22,584 nucleotides of DNA, taken from NCBI GenBank assembly GCA_018064565.1, contig JAGHVA010000206.1, positions 1-22,584 of the forward strand, written 5' to 3'. Position numbers and translations under genes: made by a program. Shown piece after piece: positions 1 to 7,861 of this stretch; position 1 is the first letter of the stretch, and the number at the start of each line of letters is the position of its first letter. Origin of the DNA: Candidatus Colimorpha onthohippi (lineage in GTDB: Bacteria; Bacteroidota; Bacteroidia; Bacteroidales; P3). The notes under the pieces are model-generated. The model was not told the origin of the DNA and searched no databases. It was given only the letters and a program-made list of their open reading frames with translations.

Positions 1-533
1 GGGGTTGCAGCACAATCAGCAAATACCAGCATACCATCCTCACCGTATGTCTTGTCTTTCAAAATCATGATAAAGGCACCACTCACCACGCTTACGCCTG
101 GAAGCGTTTTTACAATCTGGAAAGCGGGACGAAGCACATCTCCAGTAGCATTGCGAGCACCAGCCACCTCGCCATCGGCATCACCGTTCTTGATAAGCAA
201 GCATGCCAAATACAGCGGGTCGGCAACCAGACGCATAGCCTCATCCATCTGCATGCCTTTCTTTTTGCGGATTTCGCAAAGCATCTGAGCATAGAACTCA
301 CGACGAGGGTTCGTCTCAGGATCGATGATGGTGGCCTTATCAATATTTTTCAACCCCCACTCGGAAGCCAATTTCTTGATTTCCGACTCGTTGCCGAGCA
401 GTGTGATTTGGGCAATACCTTCACCGAGGATGATGTCGGCGGCTTTGAGCGTGCGCTCTTCGGTACCTTCTGCCAGCACGATGCGCTTGTTGGCCTTCTG
501 TGCTTTGGCACGGATTTGTTCTAAAAGAGTCAT
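1..533 (-). CDS. pta: Phosphate acetyltransferase, N-terminal part (cut by window edge)
   Basis: Phosphate acetyltransferase interconverts acetyl-CoA plus phosphate and acetyl phosphate plus CoA. It is the cytoplasmic step before acetate kinase in fermentative acetate production. Reading the minus strand from the ATG at 533-531 gives 177 open codons without a stop, beginning MTLLEQIRAKAQKANKRIVL and continuing with AEGTEERTLKAADIIL, the usual N-terminal opening of the PTA_PTB family. Further on are the conserved stretches DPLYLACLLIKNGDADG and GEVAGARNATGDVLRPAFQI. The rest of the protein (usually about 330-340 residues in the short form) and any ackA lie outside the window. It follows the porin gene on the same strand after 37 bases, so it may be read with it; no clear promoter box was seen in that gap. 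The identification is strong; only co-transcription is inferred. Confidence 0.93.
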   Translation of the reverse strand, partial: MTLLEQIRAKAQKANKRIVLAEGTEERTLKAADIILGEGIAQITLLGNESEIKKLASEWGLKNIDKATIIDPETNPRREFYAQMLCEIRKKKGMQMDEAMRLVADPLYLACLLIKNGDADGEVAGARNATGDVLRPAFQIVKTLPGVSVVSGAFIMILKDKTYGEDGMLVFADCAAT

Positions 534-570
534 AATTACAGATATTGATTAAATATTAAACAAGTATTGA

Positions 571-2709
571 TTAGTCAAAAAACTTCCACGTTACACCGTA
601 GTAGAATCCGAATTTATTGCCTGGATAATGTGGCAAGGTAAAATAATTGGGATTAGTTTCCCAAAAACTATTGAGGTGTCCTAACTTAGCATAGATGATG
701 GCGCGTTTGAGTTGTAAGTTGACGAAAAAATCGCCCCAAAGATAGTTGCCAATTTTCACATCGTCTTGACGAACAAATGCACCAAGCTCAGAGATATAAC
801 CATCGGCAAGAAAACGGGTAAAATAGCGCACATCAAGACCGACTTGCAACGTTAGCGCATTTTTGAATACTACCACATCGGTATATAATGAGTTTTTGCT
901 ACTCCAAGTTGGTACGCGGATTTGGTCAGGATCAGTACTATACTGTACCAACTGCTGCATGTCGTAGCAGAGCCACCCCCACAACTTGCTATGGTGCTCC
1001 ATCTTGAATTGAAAAAGCCAAGCACTACCATCAGCCTGTGTCGGACTCAGGTTGGGCGATATCCACACAGCATGCGCCACACGGTTAGCAGCCAACTCCA
1101 ATTGCAACATGCTGGTATGCTCATAATGAGCTGCTACCCTCAACACATCGGTCTTGCGGAGCGAAGCCATATCCCACAACAAGCCTGCACAATGATAATG
1201 ATGATAAAAATAATCGGCAGCCCGCGACTGATAGGAGGCCTGAACCTGGATTGTTCGCACACTATCCAACGGCATAGACCAGCCTAACAGAGCCTCACCA
1301 TCGCCGTTCATATAATTATCGCCTATAGCATATTGCACCTGCGCCGAAAACGAAGATGTACCCATCGTTTGAACTACACGGGCAAATGGTGAGATGGTAG
1401 TAAAGGTAGAGAAGATAGAGTCGCGCTCGTTGACACGTACCAACTGTGGCTGAATGCCCAGCGTTATCTTCAACGGATTGTGCCACCTACTATCGTGATA
1501 GGCATCGTTGGTCCAATAAAACTGCGCCGAAAAACGGTTTGTCTGTATCGAGTCAACACAAACTCTTTTCCACATATCGAGGTCGGCATCCAATCCCAGC
1601 ACGCCAGCGTTGAATACTTTGAAAGCATGTGCAGGAAGCGTATCGGTCCAGTAAATAGTGTCGAGCATATTACTATCATCAGCCGACACCTCAACCCTAT
1701 AGCGCTGACGCGGGGTGGGAATTTCACGCACAAGACTGTAGGTATGATGAGTAAACAACTGGTGTTGCACCATGTTGCTCCGCAACGTATTGCTCACAAC
1801 GGGCAATCCTGAGAGATTGCTTTGAGAAGCATTGTCGGTAAAATAAGCATCGTCCATAAGACCTCCATTTTCACCCATACGATACTTTTGCAGTATATAT
1901 CCGAAATAGACTTGATAACGTGCATCAGCGGAATAGTAATTGGATGTGATGTCGAGCATTGTATTCTTGACATCAGAATTGGCATAGATGGCATCGGGGT
2001 TATAAAAATCCACATCGAACGACACATTCCATCTTGGCATGATATTCTGTGTATGAGAGGCTCTAACGAGATATTCGCTTTTGAGCGAACTTTGATAGGT
2101 AAGCGTGGTATATGGTCGTTGAGCCTGAAAGAAACGCACCGATGTAGGTGTTTTAGAGTAACCCGCCATGATGTCTGGCTGATAACGCCAAGCTCGGAAA
2201 GCCTCAAACATCGGGTAAGTGGCATAATGTGCCTGACCTAAAGTGCCTTTGCTTAGATAAAAATTGCCGTTGATAGCTTCGAGAGGGTCGAAATTTTGGA
2301 CACTTGAGGCAGAAAACGAAGGATAACTTATCTGCTCAATTTTGGTACAATGCGGGCGATAATGGAAGATATATGTCCCTCCAAGCAACGTGCTATCTGG
2401 TATATCTACATGATACTCTATCCCTCTTGCCGTTGGCTCTTGACTGGAGGTATCGGACGACTCTTCATTATTGGATGATGGGTAAGAATAATTGCCAGAT
2501 GTGGGAGTGGAATTGATACCATTGCCCGATGCGTTGCGCATATTGTTTAGTGCAGGAGGGACAAGATTAGACTGAGAGAGATTACGGTTGACCCCTACCT
2601 GTGCATGAGCCGACAATACACCCACCATAAGCACCTGCAACCACAAAAGTCGGATTACACCACAGCGGAGAATCTTAAAAACGGACTTATCTGTAACCTT
2701 GGCAGCCAT
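571..2709 (-). CDS. Porin_10-type outer-membrane beta-barrel protein
   Basis: A 712-residue secreted protein that resembles the Bacteroidetes 'putative porin' family (Porin_10, PF14121). The N-terminus has basic residues, a hydrophobic core (about residues 20-33) and a probable signal-peptidase site after SAHA at residue 36. A Ser/Asn/Gly-rich linker (about 38-92) follows, then the domain opening (GIEYHVDIPDSTLLGGTYIF). The remainder is rich in alternating aromatic and polar residues, as expected for amphipathic strands, and the protein ends in aromatic WKFFD, close to an outer-membrane C-terminal signature. No other Met precedes the signal core, so this start is kept. It begins 3 bases after the stop of the membrane gene 2713-3723, which suggests translation from one transcript, and pta follows. 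The substrate is unknown; 'porin' is a family name and pore activity is inferred from the barrel-like sequence. Confidence 0.8.
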   Translation of the reverse strand: MAAKVTDKSVFKILRCGVIRLLWLQVLMVGVLSAHAQVGVNRNLSQSNLVPPALNNMRNASGNGINSTPTSGNYSYPSSNNEESSDTSSQEPTARGIEYHVDIPDSTLLGGTYIFHYRPHCTKIEQISYPSFSASSVQNFDPLEAINGNFYLSKGTLGQAHYATYPMFEAFRAWRYQPDIMAGYSKTPTSVRFFQAQRPYTTLTYQSSLKSEYLVRASHTQNIMPRWNVSFDVDFYNPDAIYANSDVKNTMLDITSNYYSADARYQVYFGYILQKYRMGENGGLMDDAYFTDNASQSNLSGLPVVSNTLRSNMVQHQLFTHHTYSLVREIPTPRQRYRVEVSADDSNMLDTIYWTDTLPAHAFKVFNAGVLGLDADLDMWKRVCVDSIQTNRFSAQFYWTNDAYHDSRWHNPLKITLGIQPQLVRVNERDSIFSTFTTISPFARVVQTMGTSSFSAQVQYAIGDNYMNGDGEALLGWSMPLDSVRTIQVQASYQSRAADYFYHHYHCAGLLWDMASLRKTDVLRVAAHYEHTSMLQLELAANRVAHAVWISPNLSPTQADGSAWLFQFKMEHHSKLWGWLCYDMQQLVQYSTDPDQIRVPTWSSKNSLYTDVVVFKNALTLQVGLDVRYFTRFLADGYISELGAFVRQDDVKIGNYLWGDFFVNLQLKRAIIYAKLGHLNSFWETNPNYFTLPHYPGNKFGFYYGVTWKFFD

Positions 2710-2712
2710 CTA

Positions 2713-3723
2713 TCAACCCCTACTTTTACTTTTTTTCTTCTTGAGAGAAAAATAAATCAAAAAACACATACCGAATACGATAACCACCACTTGCTGAGAG
2801 CCCCACAGCAGCCAACCAGCTGCTGTACCCACCTCCATCGGGACGAGATAAAGAGCCAGAGCCATCTGAACCAAAACGGGATAAACACCCAACCCACCTT
2901 GCGAGAAAATCATGCCTACCGATCCGAAGAGATAGATTGCGAAAGCCGCCTTAAAGCCTAACGAAACTGTAGTAGAAAAGGCCTGCATAACAATCAGACC
3001 ACACACTATGTACAACAAATAGATGATGGCACTATACACGATGAATAAAATAGACGATTTGGTACCCAGATGGAATATACTGATTACACCACTAACACAA
3101 CCACGAACCAAGTCGTCAATCTTTTTGAACAGCGGAATATGCAGCAGACGATGCCAACAATATTTATAAAACAAAAATGCTAAAACAATCAGAGTCAATA
3201 CAACAACAGCAACTACCGACATACTTGGCAAACTATCCACCTTTTGGATAAGTCCATCGTACAGCCAATCTTTAATGTCTGCATACATAAACAGCAACCC
3301 CAACAGCACCACGATGCCGAACATCACTACATCAATTAACCGTTCGGTAACAACAGTGCCCAACGACTTGTCGATAGGGATGTTATCGCTGGTGCGCATT
3401 GTAGAGCAACGCATCACCTCGCCCAACCGTGGGAAAGCCATGTTGGCCATATAAGCCACAACGACCGACCCAAAGGTACCCATAATGCTTGGATTGAGAC
3501 CTAACGGCTTGTATAGCAGTCGCCATCTCAAAGCACGTACAAAATGGCTCAGCAGGCTGCATAACATCGCCACCGCAACCCAAAAATAGTCAGCGCTCAA
3601 AAACGACTGCCACACAGCCTGCTTTTGGTCAGCACTGAGTTTCAACAAAAACCAATAAATAAAAAAGACACCGATGCCGAGAAAAACAACGAATTTCAGC
3701 AGACCTGATATGCGCTTACTCAT
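2713..3723 (-). CDS. LPG-synthase-TM / UPF0104 family integral membrane protein (flippase-like)
   Basis: A polytopic inner-membrane protein of 336 residues belonging to the lysylphosphatidylglycerol synthase transmembrane family (PF03706, formerly UPF0104). The family lacks the cytoplasmic aminoacyl-transferase part of MprF, and its members are proposed lipid or polyprenyl-lipid flippases. Visible features are a first hydrophobic helix (LLKFVVFLGIGVFFIYWFLL), a family-typical region around ALRWRLLYKPLGL, the conserved stretch NMAFPRLGEVMRCSTM, and later helices including GGLGVYPVLVQMALAL. It ends in a basic KKKKSKSRG tail. I chose the ATG at 3723 because it overlaps the panD stop as ATGA, a translational-coupling junction; a longer in-frame start at 3765 would add 14 residues inside panD. 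It lies between panD and the porin gene. Function in this organism is unproven. Confidence 0.82.
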   Translation of the reverse strand: MSKRISGLLKFVVFLGIGVFFIYWFLLKLSADQKQAVWQSFLSADYFWVAVAMLCSLLSHFVRALRWRLLYKPLGLNPSIMGTFGSVVVAYMANMAFPRLGEVMRCSTMRTSDNIPIDKSLGTVVTERLIDVVMFGIVVLLGLLFMYADIKDWLYDGLIQKVDSLPSMSVVAVVVLTLIVLAFLFYKYCWHRLLHIPLFKKIDDLVRGCVSGVISIFHLGTKSSILFIVYSAIIYLLYIVCGLIVMQAFSTTVSLGFKAAFAIYLFGSVGMIFSQGGLGVYPVLVQMALALYLVPMEVGTAAGWLLWGSQQVVVIVFGMCFLIYFSLKKKKSKSRG

Positions 3724-4064
3724 TGCAACCGATTGTTTTTTGGAAAAATAACCGTAGGATGCCACACCTTGGCTTCCTCAAAGTCCATTATAGCATAAGA
3801 GGCAATGATGACCAAATCATCCACTTTGACTTTGTGCGCTGCAGCTCCGTTGATACCGATAACACCCGTGCCCTCTTCTCCTCGGATTGCATAAGTGCAA
3901 ATACGCTCCCCACTTGTGATATCATAAATTTCAACACGTTCGTTTTCAATCATTCCGGCTGCATCCATCAAAGCACCGTCAATTGTGATACTGCCTATAT
4001 AGTCGAGGTTAGCTTCTGTTACCTTAACCCTATGTAATTTAGACTTTAGGACTTGAATATACAT
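3720..4064 (-). CDS. panD: Aspartate 1-decarboxylase proenzyme
   Basis: PanD decarboxylates L-aspartate to beta-alanine for pantothenate and coenzyme A synthesis. The proenzyme cleaves itself to create a pyruvoyl group. From the ATG at 4064 the protein has 114 residues, the normal size, starting MYIQVLKSKLHRVKV. The self-cleavage pair is Gly24-Ser25 in YIGSITID. Active-site residues fall at their standard places: Lys9, Arg54, Thr57, Tyr58, Asn72 and the GAAA stretch 73-76. The frame stays open upstream to 4139, but that extension runs through AT-rich promoter sequence, including a TAACTTTG box, and has no family similarity, so 4064 is preferred. The stop overlaps the start of the downstream membrane gene (ATGA). 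panB and panC are not adjacent. The identification is very secure. Confidence 0.96.
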   Translation of the reverse strand: MYIQVLKSKLHRVKVTEANLDYIGSITIDGALMDAAGMIENERVEIYDITSGERICTYAIRGEEGTGVIGINGAAAHKVKVDDLVIIASYAIMDFEEAKVWHPTVIFPKNNRLQ

Positions 4065-4079
4065 GTGATGATTTTTTTG

Positions 4080-4087
4080 CAAAGTTA
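4080..4087 (-). promoter_or_regulatory. panD: Putative -7 box of the panD promoter (TAACTTTG)
   Basis: Read on the minus strand, this is an exact match to the Bacteroidetes -7 consensus TAnnTTTG, followed by C and an A-run. Transcription would start about 7 bases downstream, leaving only around 9 bases before the panD ATG, so the message would be nearly leaderless. I see no convincing -33 TTG at the usual 19-21 base spacing. The box also argues against the longer panD start at 4139. Confidence 0.5.
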
Positions 4088-4182
4088 CACTAATTTTGCG
4101 ATATATCATACCATCCATATAAATATATATTTTTTTCATTACAATTGCAAATTACTATCGCAAAAAATAGTAAAAAAAAACG

Positions 4183-4190
4183 TACATTTG
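4183..4190 (+). promoter_or_regulatory. Putative -7 box of the NUDIX-dprA promoter (TACATTTG)
   Basis: An exact TAnnTTTG match on the plus strand, followed by C as is common in Bacteroidetes. It lies 39 bases before the ATG of the NUDIX gene, giving a predicted leader of about 30 bases. The sequence upstream (4141-4180) is an A-rich tract with no clear -33 element. Together with the panD box on the other strand it makes 4065-4229 a divergent promoter region. Confidence 0.5.
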
Positions 4191-4229
4191 CAAATTTGAC
4201 AACCAATGTCTATATAACTGTAAATCTAC

Positions 4230-4796
4230 ATGATTAAACTTTCACACAAAAGCCATACGCTAACCGTTGCTGCACAAAACTGTAAGATTTCTGATGCAAA
4301 AATAACCGCTGCTTTGGAACGGCTGCAAGCGGGAAAGAATGGATTTGTCCGATGTCCGCTGCGACAGTTTTGGACAATATGTCAAGAACGATACCAACTT
4401 GTAAAGGCGGCAGGTGGCATTGTTACCGACAACAAAGGCAAAAAACTGATTATCTACCGCTATAGGCAATGGGATTTGCCCAAAGGTATGGTGGAACCAG
4501 GCGAACAGTTACGACAGGCTGCCACTCGGGAGGTGTGCGAAGAAACGGGACTTAACCCTAACGAGTTGCTGACAGACGAGGTTGTAGCCAAGACCTACCA
4601 CATTCACAACCGCTATGGTTCGTGGCAGCTGAAGCAAACCACTTGGTATGCCATGCACACCACGACCAACACACCTGATCTGTCCCCTCAGACAACCGAG
4701 GATATAACCCACGCCGAATGGTGCAGCCCTTGCAAATGGAGACGCAGATTGTGGGGCAGCTATGCCACACTGCGACAACTGACTTTTAAGAAATAA
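4230..4796 (+). CDS. NUDIX hydrolase
   Basis: A 188-residue cytoplasmic hydrolase of nucleoside-diphosphate-linked compounds. The Nudix box is complete: Gly86 starts GMVEPGEQLRQAATREVCEE and the motif ends TGL at residue 108, matching Gx5Ex7REUxEExGU with the metal-binding Glu residues present. Strand AGGIVTDNKGKKLIIYRYR and the turn WDLPKG precede it in the normal order. The first roughly 57 residues are an N-terminal extension that I do not recognise as a separate domain. Substrate cannot be read from the sequence; candidates include (d)NTP, ADP-sugar or dinucleoside polyphosphate. dprA begins 8 bases after its stop, so the two genes very probably share a transcript. Confidence 0.88.
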   Translation: MIKLSHKSHTLTVAAQNCKISDAKITAALERLQAGKNGFVRCPLRQFWTICQERYQLVKAAGGIVTDNKGKKLIIYRYRQWDLPKGMVEPGEQLRQAATREVCEETGLNPNELLTDEVVAKTYHIHNRYGSWQLKQTTWYAMHTTTNTPDLSPQTTEDITHAEWCSPCKWRRRLWGSYATLRQLTFKK

Positions 4797-4804
4797 ATAT
4801 CAAA

Positions 4805-5926
4805 ATGGCTACCCCTGACGAGAAAATATACCAACTGGCACTGTCAATGACCCCAGGACTGGGATGTAAAGCATGTCGCCAACTGCTTGATTTAGGTAAG
4901 AATGCCACCGAATTGTTCGGCATGACTAAATCGCAACTTATAGAGTTTACTGGCGGAACAAAACACAAATTTATCGACAATATCGTGAATCGAGTGTCGA
5001 TGCCGCAATCAGAAAATGAGATGCGGTGGATGGAGCGATACGGGATTCAAATGCTCTACTACACAGATCAGAATTATCCGCAACGGCTTAATAGGACAGA
5101 GTGTATCGACACACCGATAGTGCTTTTTATGCAAGGGCAATGCGATTTGAACAACACCAAAACCATGGCAATGGTTGGCAGCCGACGTGCTACAGAATAC
5201 GGCAAAGAGCAAACTACCCGAATCGTAAACAGCATGCAAGGTGACAACATCTTGGTGATAAGCGGTCTGGCCTACGGCATTGACGGATGGGCTCATCGGT
5301 CGGCACTGGACAACCAATTGCCAACAGTGGCGGTTTTGGGTCATGGATTGGACAACATATACCCCAGTCAGCACCGTAAACTGGCATCTGATATAATTAA
5401 CCATGGTGGCGCATTGGTTACCGAATATCCATCTGGCACAAAGATTAATCCTGTCTATTTCCCAGCACGCAACCGCATAGTTGCCGCCATGAGCGATGTG
5501 GTAATAGTAGTAGAAGCTGCCGATAAGGGCGGAGCGCTGATTACTGCCAATATTGCATGCGGCTACAACCGTGACGTAATGGCTGTACCTGGCAGGTTAG
5601 ACGACACCTATTCGGTAGGATGCAACAACTTGATTGCCTCGCACAAAGCATCTATCCTACGGAGCGCTGACGACATTTACGATATGATGAATTGGACAAG
5701 CCTACAGCGCAAACCTGATGGAGGCAAACAACAAGAATTATTCAAATCGCTCGGACCCAACGAACAATCGGTATATAACATACTCAAAACATACGGTCCA
5801 CAAACCATCGACGAGATGACTACCCACACCACCCTATCGCTCACAAAAATTGCCGATGCGCTGCTTAATCTGGAATTGGACGGCAACATCAAATGTCTGC
5901 CTGGCAAACTATACAAAGCTATGTAG
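4805..5926 (+). CDS. dprA: DNA-processing protein DprA
   Basis: DprA (Smf) binds incoming single-stranded DNA and loads RecA during natural transformation. It is also present in many bacteria not known to be competent. The 373-residue protein has an N-terminal region with helix-hairpin-helix character (about 10-65), then the Rossmann-like DprA core. Key motifs are GSRRATEYG at 125-133, SGLAYGIDGWAH at 153-164, GLDNIYP at 181-187, TEYPSGT at 206-212, FPARNRIVA at 219-227 and EAADKGGALITA at 237-248. The C-terminus (about 313-373) looks like the DprA winged-helix domain. Length and order are normal. It lies directly behind the NUDIX gene; atpD follows after 159 bases with a probable separate promoter. 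Confidence 0.94.
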   Translation: MATPDEKIYQLALSMTPGLGCKACRQLLDLGKNATELFGMTKSQLIEFTGGTKHKFIDNIVNRVSMPQSENEMRWMERYGIQMLYYTDQNYPQRLNRTECIDTPIVLFMQGQCDLNNTKTMAMVGSRRATEYGKEQTTRIVNSMQGDNILVISGLAYGIDGWAHRSALDNQLPTVAVLGHGLDNIYPSQHRKLASDIINHGGALVTEYPSGTKINPVYFPARNRIVAAMSDVVIVVEAADKGGALITANIACGYNRDVMAVPGRLDDTYSVGCNNLIASHKASILRSADDIYDMMNWTSLQRKPDGGKQQELFKSLGPNEQSVYNILKTYGPQTIDEMTTHTTLSLTKIADALLNLELDGNIKCLPGKLYKAM

Positions 5927-6028
5927 CACCCGCTTGAGAAGTTACTCCAATAGGTCATATCCGTTGTCTCAAAGAAATGCCCACACGGTGAACCAGAAGA
6001 GAAATTCAAAAAATACAAAAAAAAAGTG

Positions 6029-6036
6029 TAATTTCG
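6029..6036 (+). promoter_or_regulatory. atpD: Possible -7 box of the atpDC promoter (TAATTTCG)
   Basis: This sequence matches TAnnTTTG at seven of eight defined or free positions (C replaces one T) and is followed by CAAC. It is 50 bases before the atpD ATG, in the 159-base AT-rich gap after dprA. No -33 TTG at proper spacing was found. The call rests on one imperfect box plus its position. Confidence 0.35.
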
Positions 6037-6085
6037 CAACGGAATTATTATAATCAATATCGCAAACAAAACACCTCATAACAAT

Positions 6086-7597
6086 ATGGAAAACACCATC
6101 AAAGGAAAAATTTCGCAGATTATTGGAGCTGTTGTTGACGTTACATTCGACGACGGTGTTACCCTACCGGACATTTATACAGCTCTTTCACTACGGCGTT
6201 CTGATGGCACACAAGTGATATTGGAGTGTCAGCAAGACATTGGAGAGAACACCATGCGCACCATTGCTATGGATTCGACAGATGGCTTGGAGAGAGGAAT
6301 GGAGGTGGTGTCGCTGGGCGAGCCTATTTCGATGCCTGTAGGCGAGGATATCAACGGGCGACTGTTTAACGTCATTGGCGAAGCCATAGATGGTATGGAA
6401 CCACCTAAATACGAAAAGCGGTATAGTATTCACCGTGAACCGCCACGCTTTGAAGACCTCAGCACATCACAAGAAATACTATATACTGGCATTAAGGTGA
6501 TTGACCTGATTCAACCATTTTTGAAAGGTGGAAAAATCGGTCTGTTTGGAGGTGCTGGTGTAGGCAAGACTGTACTTATACAAGAGTTGATTAACAACAT
6601 CGCCAAAAAATATAGCGGCATGTCGGTATTTACTGGAGTGGGCGAACGCACCCGTGAAGGCAACGACTTGCTACGCGAGATGATTGAAGCAGGTGTAATT
6701 AAATATGGCGAGGCGTTTGAGAAAAGCATGGCGGAAGGCAGTTGGGACTTGAGCAAGATAGACCGCGAAGCACTCAAGGACTCAAAATGCACCATGGTGT
6801 TCGGTCAGATGAACGAGACCCCAGGTGCACGTGCACGCGTAGCCCTTGCTGGTCTGACCCTTGCCGAATATTATCGCGATGGAGACGAGAAAACTGGCGG
6901 ACGCGATATTCTGCTTTTTATCGACAATATCTATCGATTCACACAGGCAGGCTCGGAAGTGTCGGCTCTGTTAGGTCGTATGCCATCGGCTGTGGGTTAC
7001 CAGCCTACATTGGCAACTGAAATGGGTCTGCTACAAGAGCGTATCACCTCCACCAAGCGCGGCAGTATCACATCGGTACAAGCTGTATATGTACCCGCTG
7101 ACGACCTTACCGACCCCGCTCCTGCCACCACCTTTGCGCACCTTGACGCACAGACGGTGTTGAGCCGTAAGATTTCTGAGTTAGGCATCTACCCTGCCGT
7201 TGACCCACTCGACTCCACATCTCGTATCCTCACTCCGAGTGTGGTGGGCGAAGAGCACTATCAAACCGCACAGCGCGTAAAACAGATACTACAGCGCTAC
7301 AACGAGTTGCAGGACATCATCGCTATCCTGGGTATGGAAGAGTTGGGCGAAGCCGACAAGCTGGTGGTGTCGCGCGCTCGTCGCGTGCAGCGATTCTTAT
7401 CTCAACCTTTCTTTGTGGCAGAGGCCTTTACTGGTCTGGAAGGACGGTTTGTGAATATCGAAGACAATATCAAGGGACTCAACATGATATTGAACGGTGA
7501 TGTTGACTATCTTCCCGAACAGGCATTCCTGCTGGTAGGCACTATCGAGGAAGCTATCGAAAAAGGCGAGAAGATATTGGCAGAAACAGCTAAATAA
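6086..7597 (+). CDS. atpD: F1 ATP synthase, beta subunit
   Basis: The catalytic beta subunit of F1Fo ATP synthase, on the cytoplasmic face of the inner membrane. The 503-residue sequence has the Walker A loop GGAGVGKT at 155-162, the catalytic-Glu segment GERTREGNDL at 186-195, Walker B LLFIDN ending near Asp280, and the family block SEVSALLGRMPSAVGYQPTL after it. Between GVIKYGEAF and DSKCTMVFGQMNE there is an insertion of roughly 25-30 residues compared with E. coli (about 205-232), known from Bacteroidetes beta subunits. One small variation is MNETPGAR where most proteins have MNEPPGAR. atpC follows after 8 bases. No other ATP synthase gene is in the window, so the remaining F1 and Fo genes must be elsewhere. 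Confidence 0.97.
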   Translation: MENTIKGKISQIIGAVVDVTFDDGVTLPDIYTALSLRRSDGTQVILECQQDIGENTMRTIAMDSTDGLERGMEVVSLGEPISMPVGEDINGRLFNVIGEAIDGMEPPKYEKRYSIHREPPRFEDLSTSQEILYTGIKVIDLIQPFLKGGKIGLFGGAGVGKTVLIQELINNIAKKYSGMSVFTGVGERTREGNDLLREMIEAGVIKYGEAFEKSMAEGSWDLSKIDREALKDSKCTMVFGQMNETPGARARVALAGLTLAEYYRDGDEKTGGRDILLFIDNIYRFTQAGSEVSALLGRMPSAVGYQPTLATEMGLLQERITSTKRGSITSVQAVYVPADDLTDPAPATTFAHLDAQTVLSRKISELGIYPAVDPLDSTSRILTPSVVGEEHYQTAQRVKQILQRYNELQDIIAILGMEELGEADKLVVSRARRVQRFLSQPFFVAEAFTGLEGRFVNIEDNIKGLNMILNGDVDYLPEQAFLLVGTIEEAIEKGEKILAETAK

Positions 7598-7605
7598 CAT
7601 CACTT

Positions 7606-7842
7606 ATGAAGGTAACAATCACCAAACCCGATGGTTCTGTGTATGATGGCGAAGCCAGACTGATACAATTGCCTGGCTGCGACGGACAATTTGAGATGCT
7701 TGAAAACCACGCACCTATCATTGCCGCATTGACAAAAGGGACTATCCGTCTGATCGGTTCGGACGATAGTCAACAACTGTTTGAGATAAGAGGTGGCGTA
7801 CTGAAAAGCGAACGAAACAGTGTAACGATTTTAGCACAATAA
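7606..7842 (+). CDS. atpC: F1 ATP synthase, epsilon subunit (short form)
   Basis: A 78-residue epsilon subunit of the F1 central stalk. It consists only of the N-terminal beta-sandwich: residues such as LPGCDGQFEMLENHAPIIAA and FEIRGGVLKSERNSVTILA match the conserved core. The C-terminal two-helix domain, which in E. coli and Bacillus regulates ATP hydrolysis, is absent; the full-length protein is about 130-140 residues. The stop is followed by the next gene after 19 bases, and there is no sign that helices are coded in another frame, so this is a natural short form rather than a frameshift. Short epsilon subunits are common in Bacteroidetes. It is coupled to atpD by position (8-base gap). 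Confidence 0.93.
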   Translation: MKVTITKPDGSVYDGEARLIQLPGCDGQFEMLENHAPIIAALTKGTIRLIGSDDSQQLFEIRGGVLKSERNSVTILAQ

Positions 7843-7861
7843 CAAATATAAACATAATATT

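Noticed and set aside
922..2516. Several open frames on the plus strand opposite the porin gene
   Set aside because: They overlap a long recognised gene on the other strand, show no family features and have unlikely composition; they are shadows.
4065..4139. Longer panD start at 4139 adding 25 residues
   Set aside because: The extension covers AT-rich promoter sequence including TAACTTTG, and the 114-residue version places Gly24-Ser25 and all catalytic residues at standard positions.
7606..7842. Frameshifted or truncated atpC pseudogene
   Set aside because: The beta-sandwich is complete, the next gene starts 19 bases later, and short epsilon subunits are usual in this phylum.
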